Shown here: positions 32,307 through 44,350 of the stretch, piece after piece
How positions within the stretch are numbered: position 1 is the stretch's first letter
Layout of the letters: every line of letters starts with the position of its first letter
Assembly (NCBI GenBank): GCA_036346395.1
Contig: CM070594.1
Coordinates: forward strand, 27,623,385 to 27,687,384
DNA: 64,000 bases
Source: Hsuehochloa calcarea
Taxonomy: Eukaryota > Streptophyta > Magnoliopsida > Poales > Poaceae
Direction: 5' to 3'
The notes under the pieces: model-generated
The model's database searches: none
Seen by the model: the letters and a program-made list of their open reading frames with translations, nothing else
What the model was told of the DNA's origin: nothing
Made by a program: the position numbers and the translations under genes

Positions 32307-34290
32307 ATGTGGGACCGAGAACAATGATCGAGAGATAAATAACGGTTTAAAACTGAGATTGACTTATGGGCCTAAGAACTTAAGTGCACAGTTGTAGACC
32401 TGTGGACCGACTCATGGACCATCGGTCCATACACTGTGTTATGGACCGAGACTATGACATGTGGACCCTACGTGTCAGTAGGAAATTAAATTCGGAATTT
32501 AAGTAGAAAATGATACTATGCACTGGACCCCACCTGATAGCGACTTTGGCTAGATTCCTCTCGGTAAGAAAAGTTTTAATGCTTTATTAAGTTCTGAAAT
32601 GATTTATTGTTGCACTAAAAAATTATTTAACTTCCAAAATGCATAACTAATTCATTTTAACTCCAAATATAGTGAAACCAATTTTGGTAAATTTCATTTT
32701 TAATGAACTTTAATATGGTATAATTTTTAGACATGTTACTATATTGGAAAAATTATTTTCTAATATTGCTCTCGAAATATGATTATTTTTAAACTAGAAA
32801 ATGCTTTAACTTCATAAATTCATAAGAAATTCATATGAACTCCAAATGAGGAGAATAGAGTTTTTACGGTCATAAATTTTTATTATCTATAATGCCATGT
32901 AATTTTTATATTCACCACATTTCTGAAAAATATTGCTAAAATATAATTTTTAGATGAATAGTTACAGATTATATTTTTCCTGATTTTTCTTCTCTCTGAT
33001 CTTCCTAAAGCTATAACTTCCACATACAAACTCCTAATAAAATAATTTTTATTTCTAAATTCATCTAAAATAATAATCTACCTACTGTGAAGTTTTCATG
33101 CATTTTGGATAAATTTGGTGTTATGTGTTCTTATTGGCTTTTCGGATTCAAGCGCTAGATTACGAAGATCCAAACGAGTTCGATTGTGATCCTCAACAGC
33201 TGCAAGAGGGTTATCTTCAACAAGGCAAGCAGCCCCCTTTGATCATATTGATCCTTTTTGTTACAAAATATCTCGTTTGCAACTTATATATATGCATGTT
33301 CTACTTGAATGACTATTTTTCGTTAGAGATAATTATTCCTATTAGATGCATGAGCTGTAGCAAACGTTTATCCCTTGCCACTTGTCCTAAGTTATTATTC
33401 CCGCTGATGTTAGTGCTCAGTGGATGTTATAGAGTCTATACATATTTATGCGAATAAATGCTTAGTCATGCTTAGATCTCGATAGAATTGGGCGGTTATT
33501 GACTCTGTCGATAACCTTGATCAAACAAATCATTTTATTATGCTATGTCCAACACCATGTGCTATGTTTGTTTGAAAACTAACAATGCAAATAAAATAAC
33601 TTAGACTTGGGCAAGTGGTTGGATGAGAGTGGTCTCATTCTATGTTTGTGAGCTACGGGGCAACCACCTGTTGTTGTTTAGATCATGTATAATATTGTTT
33701 ACTTACTGTTATTTAAAGTATCAAAAATGTTTACTCACTTGCCATTTCAATATAGTACTTGTACTTCAAATGAAATGTTGCTTTAAGCTGAAAATTGCTT
33801 AGTGCAGTAGCCTTCCTTTGGTACATGAATGCATCTAAATATTTTTTTACTTGTAAGTCTTACAAGTACAACTTTGTACTCAACCCGGTTGCTGTAAATT
33901 TCAGAGGAGGTTGACGACTGTCTACGAAGATGACGACTAGCTCGGTGGGCTTCCGGTCAGGTTGCCTTGTGGGTGAGGGCAGCCGATCGGCTTTCTTTTG
34001 TGTCATCTTATCGATTTTGTTATTCTGCTGCGTACTTAACTTTTGTTATTGCTATTTGTCCGATCGGCTGTATGTATGAAACTGAAGTTGTATAATGATT
34101 ATGTTATAATCTTTTGAGACTACGGTATTGCAATATTATTGTATGGCTTTACTTTTGATATTGTTTTGTGAGGTATATGTGTACCGCTCTTGGGAGGTAC
34201 ACAATACACCGAGGGTGGGATATTTGATTTGTAATGCTAGAACCAATCGGATGGTTAAGTATTACAAGTTAAATATATCGGGTCCTCACA
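32307..34290 (+). repeat. Plus-strand chromovirus LTR, 3' segment
   Basis: Contains, in the same order and in opposite orientation to the LTR at 2746-7734, several matching blocks. These are a TTCAAGCGCTAGA/CAAGG segment (33145-33230), GGCAAGTGGTTGGATG (33611), AAGTCTTACAAGTAC and TTTGTACTCA (33856-33880), CGACTAGCTCGGTGGGCTTC (33936) and GGTTGCCTTGTGGG (33959). It ends CGGGTCCTCACA at 34290. A short open segment around 33140-33235 is the same conserved block seen in the other two LTRs and need not be coding. Confidence 0.7.
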
Positions 34291-34429
34291 AAGAATCTAT
34301 AAAGATAGATCGAAAAGGCTAATTGGATTAAGATAGGATATGTACATAGACTAGTTGTATAGTGATACGACCAGGTCCAGACTAGTTGTATAGTGATATG
34401 ACCAGGTCCAGACTAGTCGTATATAGATA

Positions 34430-34860
34430 CGAGCTGGTGCCATGTTATGTACATGACTAGATGTGTCGTATGCTCTAAGTGTTACGAGCAGATATCAGTC
34501 GGATCCAGGTGAAGGTTACTGGATAGCAGTCAAGAATATCCTTAAGTACTTGAGAAGGACTAAGGATGCATTCCTTGTGTATGGTGGTGAGAAAGAGCTG
34601 ATCGTAAATGGTTACACTAATGCTAGCTTCCAAACCGACAAGGATGATTTCAGATCGCAATCAGGGTGGTCGAAATCTTAAACCAGTGTGGTCAAAGTCC
34701 TAGACCAGGGTGGTCGAAGTCTCCAGTGTAGTCGAAGTCTTAGACCAGGGTTTGTGTAATATATGCAAAGTGCACATGGATTTGATCCGTTGACAAAGCC
34801 TCTCCTGCAACCGAAGCATGAGACGCACACAAGAGCAGTGGATATAAGATACCTATATGA
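34430..34860 (+). pseudogene. Copia RNase H remnant with internal replacement
   Basis: The frame reads AMLCT, a stop, LDVSYALSVTSRYQSDPGE, then NILKYLRRTKDAFLVYGGE and GYTNASFQTDKDDFRSQSG, the standard copia RT/RNase H junction. About 120 residues that should follow are absent. In their place is a short repeat (GGTGGTCGAAGTC/TTAGACCAGG, 34680-34760), after which DPLTKPLLQPKHETHTRAMD returns, the usual C-terminus of copia pol. Inactive. Confidence 0.8.
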
Positions 34861-34884
34861 TTGACTCTAGTGCAAGTGGGAGAC

Positions 34885-36513
34885 TGTTGGTGATATGCCC
34901 TAGAGGCAACCATAGGGATAATTGTACCATGTTTATGTTTATGAGTTATTGAATAAATGTTATTATGTTCCTTGACTGAATCATCTGTTAAAAGGTTAAC
35001 AAATATGTGACTTGTTGGTAAAGCTCTTTTAATTTATATGATGTCGTTCTAAATGTATCCCTGGTCGAATGTCACTGGTCAGAACACCAGTGATCCTATC
35101 GACCAGTACATATATTGATTGATGATCATGTTTCACTAGTCATGGATATAGGGATATCAAATCAATAATGTAAACACATGTCAGAGAATATGGTGTTGGA
35201 TTGACCCACATTTAGACAACTCTTGAGATTGTTATGATTTAATGTGTCATCAGTTTGTCTCAAACAATGATGATGTATAATCCTTAGACCTGATATTATT
35301 ATGGTTTCCTACATATGTAAGAGTACACTTTGGGGTTGCCAAACGCTACCCCGTAACTGGGTAGTTATAAAGGTAGATTTCAGGTATGCTATGAAACATG
35401 AAGAGGAATGTGACTGGTCGGATATGGGATTTGCCCCTCCTAACATAACATTAGAGATATCTCTGGGCCTCTCGATGTGGTCGGATAAAGAAAGTGCATT
35501 GCCATGCCACTGGTGGTCGAAGAGTTCGACCATATGAAGTTATCCGACACTTGATGAAGAAAGTTTTGAACAGTCCACAGATGACACAACATCTCACCTA
35601 GAGTTCAACCAGATATTGTGAGGTAAAGCGAGAATACGTGAGCAGGTCTTTCAGTTTGATCAGACACGAACTAGTCATATGGAGATACGAGCTAGTCGTA
35701 GGCTAGTCGAACATGATTACTAAGTGGTCGAAACCTGATCGTAAGGAGTTACGAACTGGTCGAGACTAAATATGAGCTGGTCGTATAGAGATACGAGCTG
35801 GTCATTAGTGATAAGGACCTGGTCGTAGATCATATTGCATTAAGGTTGGTCCGATATAATTTGTGTGTATTCTGGAATTGTTATGTTCTTCTAGGGGCCG
35901 CTAACAACTCGTGATCGGAATGGAGTTTTCGAGTCACAACCGACTACGCATGAACCTCACAGGTCACACACTTAATAGGATGGAACAAACTAGAACGGAT
36001 ACGATTCGTCAAATGTGTTCAGATAGGATCCGTCACGGGCACTATATAAGGAGATGTTTAAGGTTGATGGGAGACGAGAGGGGGATAGAAGAGACCATGA
36101 TAAGAGTTGACATGAGTTACTCCGAACCCTAGCCGTTATCTTCTTGAGAGAGCTTTCCCGTGCGACTTGGTACTAGCACACCGACGTACGGTATTCCCTC
36201 CCCGGACGTGTGGATACCGTGAAGGCGCTATTGCGGTTGTTGTTGCGCTTCAGAACGATCCACGACCTTGGCAAGGAACTCGATTGGTTGCTGGCCGGGA
36301 TGATCGATTATGTTGGGCGATCGACTATGGTGAACGATCGACTATGACCACTACATCGATGTACTCTACGTTGGACCATGCTGCTCCAAGTCTTCTTCCG
36401 CTGCACTACACATCTGACGGTAACGATCTATGATCTCTTGATAACATGTCATCCTAGTTTATGTGGTAGAAGTTTTGAATTACCAACTAGTGTAGTCTAT
36501 CCGTATCCCTTCA
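34885..36513 (+). repeat. Copia 3' LTR, about 1.6 kb
   Basis: Starts TGTTGGTGATATG directly after the PPT. The middle (35640-35830) is dotted with GATACGAGCTGGTCGTA-like units, related to those upstream at 34340-34440. No partner LTR in the window. The 3' end is inferred from the terminal CA and is approximate. Confidence 0.6.
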
Positions 36514-38391
36514 ATTATAACTTATCACACTAATAAACTGTCTCATGATCAATATTTCTTGTAATTGAGTGAATGGTGTGATTCCAAGTGTGTTCTAACC
36601 ATTCCCATAAGCAACGTCGTCAATGGTCATCTAAAAACAACAATAGAGCAAGGGTGAGTTCACAACTGAGCAAGCACAATAATAAATAACGAGCAATGCT
36701 TAATCAGTGGTAAATAATATCATCATTAACATCAATTGTTTCACTTTTCTTTATTCCCATAATCATTCAATTCTCTTTTCATTATGTGCATCCCTATGCT
36801 ACATGTACACATGTACTTTTCTCGCCTATATCGGTATAGCGTGAGTGAATAATCGTGACAATGTTCACTCCCAAGCCCGTCCTCCTCAAGGATTGGAGGC
36901 ATCCTCCACTCCCATGGAGTTGTGATCACCATCTCATATGCAATGATGTTTATGAATGCACAATTATTCATAGATTCACTCTTATTAACATTATCCAACA
37001 TTTTCATATCCATCAATACGAATAAAAATCATGATCATTTACATTGCTTGCAATTAAATAAAGTAAAAGTATAAATAATATAATGATCAACCAATGAACA
37101 TTGTCTACTATGCACTTACCTCTTTATCCCTATGAAGTTGGATAGTGAAGCGGCGTTAAAGCACAAGAGACCACACTCCCTTGAGAAACAATTCAAAACA
37201 CATATTGAAATCATAACATCACATCATCAACACTTTATTCTAACCGTTATTTCTCTTTTGTACCAAACCGACCCATTTAACTCAAAACTACCAGACGCAC
37301 TACTCGTTGTCCCAATAGTAAAATGAACCTAATGTATTCATCCGAACTTTAAATTCAACCATTCAAGACTTTCTGGAATACCCACAAAAAACCTATAATT
37401 TTCTAGTTATGACGAATCTCTAATTCTATCATTTTCTACCATGTTTCTTTACCCGAAGACCGTTCCAGAATCTGTCAAAATAGTCTATTTCACAATTTAT
37501 ATCTTAAATTCTATAACTTGAAAAATACACGAACTACTCCAGTTCGGGAAACTAAACAAAAAAATTTATATTATTCAAGTTGTCGCCATAATTTAATTTT
37601 ACTATCTACTATATGAAACCGTCTCTTCTTTAGTACGTCCAAAATCTGGATAGCGCCCTTACTGGGACCATATCTTTTCACTCGCTACTCTAATTCTAAT
37701 GTTTCAGACTTTCCTGGAAAGATAACGAGAAAGCGACCCTTCCCGAGGCCGTATCTTTTCGCTCGTTACTCCAATTGTAATGTTCCAGACCTTCCTGGAA
37801 AGCTAACAAGGTTACCTAACTTTTCTCTAATTAGACCGACCTCTGAATCCGATTCTAAATATCCATAATCATCCCTGCAAGGTTCTGCACCTAACCTTGA
37901 CGAACTAGGGCATATTGAAAACTAACTTTCTCATGATCAAAACGACCTACAAAAATAACAGCGACTAATCTATAGCAATACCTAGAGATTATCAGTGATT
38001 ACTCTTGGAGATCACGACATCGATCACGAAACCCTACGAACTTCCTCTCGTTTCCTTCCTTTCCTTTTCCTCCTTCCACTTCCTCGCTGGTCCCTTGTGG
38101 CAGTAGTACAGAAAATCCTAGCAGCAGCTTTCCCTTAATCACCCTTTCTCTCTCCCTCTACTGTTGCAACAACAATGGGCAAATGCAAACCAAAATTGCA
38201 AGATACTAGCTAGCAGCAGCAGAGAGCACACGCACATGCATGTAGATCATGTGGGGGGAACACACTAGCTTGCATGCTTGCGGCAGCTAGGCAACTCGCA
38301 TGAGAAACCAACAAAAGCCACCGGCAGCGCGCCATGCAGCGAGCTGGCAGAACATGCAGCAGCCGTGTATGCGCGTGATGCAAGAAGGGCG
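36514..38391 (-). repeat. LTR-like DNA, interrupted by the copia insertion
   Basis: No protein-coding signal. A pair of tandem copies (37665-37724 and 37749-37808) reads CCATATCTTTTCACTCG and CCGTATCTTTTCGCTCG with TCAGACTTTCCTGGAAAG-type ends. A GGTGAGTTCACAACTGAG segment and the pyrimidine-rich 38040-38100 stretch resemble parts of gypsy LTRs. It appears to continue at 44876-45043, ending GGGACAGTACA (minus strand start TGTACTGTCCC). Left end not found. Assignment is tentative. Confidence 0.4.
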
Positions 38392-38910
38392 TGATAGCAA
38401 AATACTGAGACTAATACATAATCTAATATCGTTAACCCTAGCTCAATCGTTGAACACCACAAACAAAAACTAAGATGCGGAAGCTTGAGTATTACCCGAA
38501 CTTGAAGAAGCCATAGGAGCGACAGATTAGTTGATGTAGAGGTCGTTATGTGTCTTGCCGTCGGGTCGGCGCGGATCTGAGCGTCGGGGCTTCGGCTTGA
38601 GTCACCGGGAGGTAGTAGTGAAGACGATCCAGTGGCCGTCGGTCGATCCAGTGGCCGTCGGTCCGGTCTCGCGATGTCGTAGTTTAGGTCTTCGTTCTCC
38701 TTAGCACTTCGTTACAGATCGGGTGTGTATTGGGATGATTCTGAGTTTTGAGACTAAGACAAAACCCTGCCGTATCCCTTCTTTTTATTTAGCGCTAGAG
38801 GAGACCGGGACCGAAACCAAAAAACAGTTGGAAACGCCCCCGATCAGGGCGCGAGGTGGAGACGTGGTCTCCCTGAAATCTCGGGTTGTTAGCCGAGATC
38901 AATTCTAACA
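38392..38910 (-). repeat. Copia 3' LTR
   Basis: 519 bp, minus-strand ends TGTTAGAATT and TTTTGCTATCA. Contains a 19-bp tandem duplication (CGATCCAGTGGCCGTCGGT, about 38624-38662). It differs from the 5' LTR by four substitutions and one base in a G run, all within about 25 bp at 38565-38595. Confidence 0.95.
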
Positions 38911-39079
38911 TTCTCCCCTTTGATCGTCAGGCTAACATCATAAGTCCATCCTCAAATGAAAAAGTGTACCAAGGTAATGTGTCGCATGACCAATGAAGTG
39001 CCATACAACCTCAGTACCTATAGTATACTATCTCATTTTAAAATGAATATTCATAATACTTAATGGGAGTTGGTTTATT

Positions 39080-39860
39080 TTAAGGTCCTTTATCCAGAAT
39101 CAGAGGCTTTCCAATAAACCCATGCCGCAACATGATCACGAAATATATTGGGTGGTAAGCCTTTAGTAAGCGGATCATAAGCATTGACTTAGTACTAATA
39201 TGCTTGATACTAATGGTTTGATCCTGGATTCTATCTTTCACAACATGATACTTAATGTCAATGTGTTTGGCAGCACCACTTGACTTGTTGTTACTCGCAT
39301 AAAAGACTGCGGGTTCGTTATCGCAGTATAAGGTGAGTGGTTTAGAAATGCTGTCAACCACTCTAAGGCCCGGAATAAAATTCTTAAGCCATACAAATTG
39401 CCTTGATAGCCTCATAACATGCCACAAACTCAGCTTGCATCGTTGAAGATGCCGTAAGGGTTTGTTTGGAGCTTTTCCACGAGATAGCTCCTCCAGCGAG
39501 TGTGAAGATATAACCTGGCGTGGATTTCTTAGTATCAACACATCCCGCAAAATCTGAATCAATAACCAACAACTTCAAGGTTATCGGTATGCTTATATGT
39601 GAGCATGAGATGCTTAGTAGCTTGCATATAACGCAAGACTTTCTTAACGGCTTTCGAGTGGTCGGTCTGGATTTGACCGATATCGCCAAGTATTCGGTTA
39701 CAAAAGCTAAGTCGAGCGTGTGCTTACTTGAGCATACATAATGCTTCCGACACCAAGCGTATGAGCGATCTTCATCGATCGATTTCATATTGGTTCCTTG
39801 GACATTGAAATGTCCCAAACTTATCGCCCTTAACGATAGGAGCGGTGAGGCGAGCATTTA
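39080..39860 (-). pseudogene. Copia RNase H
   Basis: Two overlapping minus-strand frames carry the domain. DSDFAGCVDTKKSTPGYIFT, GGAISWKSSKQT and MQAEFVACYEA (39560-39430) are the catalytic core. LTLYCDNEPAVFYASNN and KHIDIKYHVVKDRI (39330-39220) are the C-terminal part, in a shifted frame. Function: removes the RNA template strand. One frameshift near 39420-39384 separates the halves. Confidence 0.85.
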
Positions 39861-40912
39861 TGCATATTGTATCTCTTTAGTACTCTGTCAATGTATGCCT
39901 TTTGAGATAAACTTAATACTCCTTTGGACTGTCGGTGAATTTCAATGCCAAGAGCGTAAGAGGCATCACGAGATCCTTCATATCAAAATTGGATGAGAGA
40001 AATCTTTTGGTTTCAAACAAAGCATATCCTTATCATTGCTAGCCAATAAGATATCATCCACATAAAACACTAAGATGGTGAATTTACTCCCTTGAACTTA
40101 ACATATATGCGATTATCAACTTCATTTTCCTTAAATCCAAAATTCCTTATAACTTTATCAAATTTGAGGTACCCTTTGCCTCGATGCTTGTTTTAAGCCA
40201 TAAATAGATTTCTTAAGTCGACATCCCATGTGCTCCTTGCCTTCCACGACAAAACCTTCCTGTTGAGTCATGTAAACATTTTCTTGCAAATCGCCATTAA
40301 GGAATGCCGTCTTAACATCCATCGATGTAGCTCTAAATCATAATGAGCTACAAGCGCCATAACGATTCTCGAGCTAATCCTTAGTTGAGACAGGAGAAAA
40401 GTGTCATTATAATCAATCCCCTCTCTTTGTGAGAAGCCTTTTGCTACGAGTCTTGCTTTGAACCTTCGATATTTCCTTAGAGTCATGCTTAGTTTTGTAG
40501 ACCCATTTACTGACCCTCTTTTTTGACTCAGTCAGAATTTCTACTAAGTCCCATACATCATTAGTGCTCATAGACTTTAGTTCATCCTTCATGGCTTCAA
40601 ACCATTTAGGAGAATATTCACTCATTATTGCTTCCTTATAAGAGGTGGGATCATCTACCTTCCCTATATCATTAATATCCTCATTCATGTAAACAACATA
40701 ATCATTTGGGATGGCGATCTTCTCTCCATTGTGATCTTCGATAGGTTCAAGAACTATTGCGGGAGGTCTGAGGCGCAGGAGATCACGAGGCTCATCATTA
40801 GGTATGACATTAGGAATTTGAGAGACCCCAACGGTGGGTGCATCAACGGTATTTGGTCTTGGAGGTGCAACCACACGAAGTGCGAGAATAAAAATCTACG
40901 GGATAAGCGGTG
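39861..40912 (-). pseudogene. Copia reverse transcriptase
   Basis: From 40874 the frame reads PTSYKEAIMSEYSPKWFEAM and VSKWVYKTKHDSKE, the N-terminal linker and start of RT. After a frame change it reads FKARLVAKGFSQREGIDYND near 40460-40400, then AFLNGDLQENVYMTQQEGFV (about 40300-40245), SIYGLKQASR (about 40200), and the active site FYVDDILLASND at about 40075-40045. At least four frame breaks. All catalytic motifs can be found, but not in one frame. Confidence 0.85.
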
Positions 40913-41012
40913 AAGGAGCGTAAACCCGCTTCTCTTCAAGATCAATTTTCCTAGGCTCCGAGTCCTCATTATTTTCTAAGAACACAAGATGTCTTGTTTC
41001 TACAAACTTAGT

Positions 41013-41830
41013 TGTTCTATCGGACAATAAAATCGATACCCTTTAGATCTTTCGGGTATCCTATAAAATGGCAACTTACTGTCTTAGGGTCTAATTTTCC
41101 AATATGTGGATTAAATATCTTAGCGTCAGCACAACAACCCCATATTCTTAAATATTTCAAACTCGGTTTTCTCCCAGTCCATAATTCATAAGGTGTTTTA
41201 GGTACTGATTTACTGGGAACCCTATTAAGAATATATGTTGCTGTCTTTAGTGCCTCCATCCATAAACCAGGTGATAAACTAGAGTAGCTAAGCATGCTCA
41301 GTACCATATCCATAAGTGTATGCAGTTGCGTCTCTCACTACCCCATTTCTTTGAGGTTCACACAGTGTAGAATATTGGGCAACAATGCCATTTTCTGAAG
41401 GAACTTAGCGAAAGGGCCAGGAATTTGGCCATAAGGGGCATGTCTCCCATAATATTCTCCCCCACGGTCCGATCTTACCACTTTGATTCTTAGGTTGTGC
41501 TGATTTTCAACTTCAGCCTTAAATATCTTAAATTTATCAAGTGACTCGGATCGGTCCTTAATGGGAAAAATATAACCATAACGGAGAAATCATCGATGAA
41601 TGTAATGAAAGAATCAAAACCATCCACCGATGTCACGGAAAAGGACCACAAATATCGGTATGAATTAACTCTAATAGTCACGAGTGCGAGTTGCTCCTTC
41701 TTTATTTTCTTTACGTATTTTCCTTTAATGCAATCAATGCGTTAGTGCAGTCGAGAGAAATCTAATGGTTGGAGAATCTCTTCCTTAATGAGGCGCTCCA
41801 TTCTCCCCTTCAAATGTGGCCTAAGCAGCG
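41013..41830 (-). pseudogene. Copia GAG-pre-integrase and integrase
   Basis: The HHCC-type start is seen as SSKLWLCRCLGHI (41835-41815). IHTDICGPF and SVDGFDSFITFIDDFS (41660-41580) hold the first catalytic Asp. SDRGGEYYGRHAPYG (about 41480-41440) holds the second. The glutamate segment of the third motif (near 41340) is split by a one-base deletion. The C-terminal part 41313-41020 (ILNRVPSKSVPKTPYELWTG, then CHFIGYPKDLKG) is open. The enzyme inserts the cDNA into chromosomes. Breaks are single missing bases rather than substitutions. Confidence 0.88.
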
Positions 41831-42038
41831 ACAAAGCCACAGTTTCGAAGAAGTCTCATTATACTTTTTACGCATAGTATCACTCACATTCAAAGAAAAC
41901 GGTGATTCATTAAGGGAAAGCATATAAAGCTTGTCTTGTCTAACAGCAAGACCAACATTATTTGAATTAAATGTGATAACACACTTATTGTTACCAAAAT
42001 TACATTTGAATCCATCATCGTCCAATAAAGATATCAAA

Positions 42039-43168
42039 TTAAATTCCTCTAATGGAAGGAACAAAAACTACATTATTAAGACGAAGTGTGAAGCCGCTAT
42101 CTAAGACTAAGGAAACAGAACCAATTGATTCCACTTCGGCTTCTTTTCCATCCGCGACTCTAAGACTTCGCTCCCCCTTTCTTAGTGTTCTCACGGTATG
42201 GAATCCCTGTAAAGAGTTGGTAACGTGCACAGTTGCACCTGAGTCAATCCACCAAGATTTAAGGGAAAAGTTAGTATAAAGGGTTTCATCAACAAAAGTT
42301 ATAGAATCATTACCCTTCTTGGCAAGCCACTTTAGGAAACCAACACAATCCTTCTGGAAATGTCCTGGCTCTTTGCAGAAATGACATGCATTCCCACTTG
42401 GTGCTTTAGCAGAAGCAACATTGGGCTTAGGTGTATTTTGCACCTTAGGCCCTGATTTATCTGAATTAGGAGAGTAGTGCAGCCTTTTCTTGGATTTGAA
42501 GTCCCCTGAGAACTTCCTTTTGCTAGGACCGCCAACTTGATTCACTAAATCTTTCTTTTCGGCCCTAATCCTTTCTTCCTCCTGGACACACATGGCGATA
42601 AGATCGCTCATGCTCCATTTATCTTTCTGAGTATTATAGTTTATCTTAAAAGCAGTGTATTCAGAAGGAAGAGAAGTCATTATGAAGTGAACTAGGAAAC
42701 CATCAGATATTTCCATGTCCATGCCCTTGAGTTTTCCGACCATATCGGTCATCATCATGATGTGCTCTCTTATCTTCTTTGGACCCGTCATACTTAGTGG
42801 ATAGAAGCCTGCGGATTAATGTCTTGGCATAAACCTTAGTGGAGCCTTTGAATTTCTCCTCTCATCAAGCCGATACTCCTTAGCATTTTCGAATCTGAAT
42901 TGCTCCCGATTCGGCGAGATAGAAGTCTTCATAATCATTAGTGATAGACGGTTAGACCGCTCCCATTTTTCACATTATTATCATATATTTTCTTTTTCTC
43001 ATCGAATCGTCCTCACCAATGGTGGGAGAAACGGGAGCGAACACTCTTAGTGCATAATCAAGGTCTAATACTCCAAGGACAATCAAATTCTTTCTTTCCA
43101 AGCGGGAAGTTGCTCTCGTAAAGTCGCTCAATGTTGTCAATTGTAGCAGCAACATTTGAAGCATTCAT
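42039..43168 (-). pseudogene. Copia gag with zinc knuckle and protease start
   Basis: The start codon is placed at 43168 (MNASNVAATIDNIERLYESN). The frame breaks near 43100, 42960 and 42790. The long frame 42791-42039 then reads REHIMMMTDMVGKLKGMDME (capsid, UBN2 type), the CCHC knuckle CHFCKEPGHFQKDC (42385-42345) and the retropepsin box WWIDSGATVHVTN (42255-42215) with an intact DSG. So gag and protease are read together, as in other copia elements. The knuckle binds element RNA; the protease processes the polyprotein. Confidence 0.88.
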
Positions 43169-44336
43169 TCTTGGAACATTAAAAATACAGGAAAAATTAG
43201 AAATAGCATAAAAGTATTGCATGCAATTAACCCTACGTTGGTCTGATTAATAACATGCAAAATTACAGTTCTAGTTTATATCACCGTTGGGCAGAAATAA
43301 AAAAAACTATAACAATTAATGTGGCGACACATGACTACAAACAACGTTGGTCAGTATGTAATCATGTGTATACATAATGCCAGAATAAATCATAAAATTC
43401 TCTAATTAAAATATCTCGTTGGTTCAATTTTAATCAGAGATCGAATTTATACCGAAACATGAGCAATTATCATTAATTAAAACAGTACACAAAATAAATA
43501 ATCATAAAAAAACTTAATCATAAATGGACTTTACAAAAATGCGAAAAATACTCTTAGCTATTAACATTAGATTTAAACAGTAAACAAAAAAAGACTTAAT
43601 CAGAAAATCAAATTGTAAAAGAAGAAAAGGCACTGTTCACCCGTGGGCTCGGCCTACTTCATTCTTACCGCGCTCGGCCCGCGTCCAGCCCATTCAACGC
43701 GCGCGTCCGCCCATGAAAACGCGGCCCAAAAACGAGACACGCGTGAGCCGTCCGATTCGACGGCAAAACTGAGATCGACCGCTCGCATTACTCTTGCCGG
43801 ATCGGAGTAACGCGATCCGTCGGATCTGATCGAACGGTCGAGAGCGAAAAGCGCGCCGTATAAAAGCCGGCCGAACGGCGGAAAAAACCCTAACCCTAAA
43901 ACCATTTCTCCCGTTCTCTCCCGAAAAATCCGCTCGAGCGACGGCGTGAGACGCGCGGGCGAGGAGCGGCTTCGACTGCTCCGACGCCGATGGCGCAGAG
44001 AAGAGCGAGCAAGCGGAGCGGAGGCGGCGGCGTAAGGCGGCGCATCAAGAGGCGGCGCCCGCGCTTCTCTCGCCGGCGCAAGTCGCGACCAAGGTCGCGC
44101 GCAACCGTCGAGTGGAGCTTCGGTGGCGCCCGCACGAGAGAAACTCGGATCAAAAACGCGTAAGTATTCCGCCGCCTCTAATGTCTCCGATCTGAGTTTG
44201 AGGGTTTGGGGGGTATTCGGGTTCTGACTAGGGTTTGATCCCCTCCTTCTACTTGCTAAGCCGAGCCTTAGATTCGGGCGGGGCCAGATCGGTTGAGACT
44301 AATCTGGGGCTAATCGGGTTCAAGATGAGCTAGACT
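43169..44336 (-). other. Copia untranslated leader with GC-rich, promoter-like block on the opposite strand
   Basis: Between PBS and gag. 43169-43620 is AT-rich. 43640-44340 is GC-rich and, on the plus strand, has a TATAAAAG box (43859-43866), AACCCTAACCCTAAAACC, and an ATG at 43990. That ATG opens a 57-codon Arg-rich frame ending at a GTAAGT sequence (44160). On the element's own strand a frame of 85 codons (44153-43896) has a hydrophobic run, but neither frame matches a known protein. It could be a captured promoter and first exon; see findings. Confidence 0.5.
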
Positions 44337-44350
44337 TGCTCTGATACCAT

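Larger units (their letters stand above)
34291..36513 (+). mobile_element. Ty1/copia remnant: end of pol, PPT and 3' LTR
   Basis: Begins abruptly after the gypsy LTR with pol sequence, then a PPT (CAAGTGGGAGAC, 34873-34884) and an LTR starting TGTTGGTGATATGCCCTAGA at 34885. The LTR end is placed at 36513 (CCGTATCCCTTCA), 1,629 bp in all. The 5' part of the element is missing. Confidence 0.75.

Noticed and set aside
36600..36660. Left end of the interrupted LTR-like region
   Set aside because: No TG terminus with a pentamer matching GTGCT (the flank at 45044) could be found.
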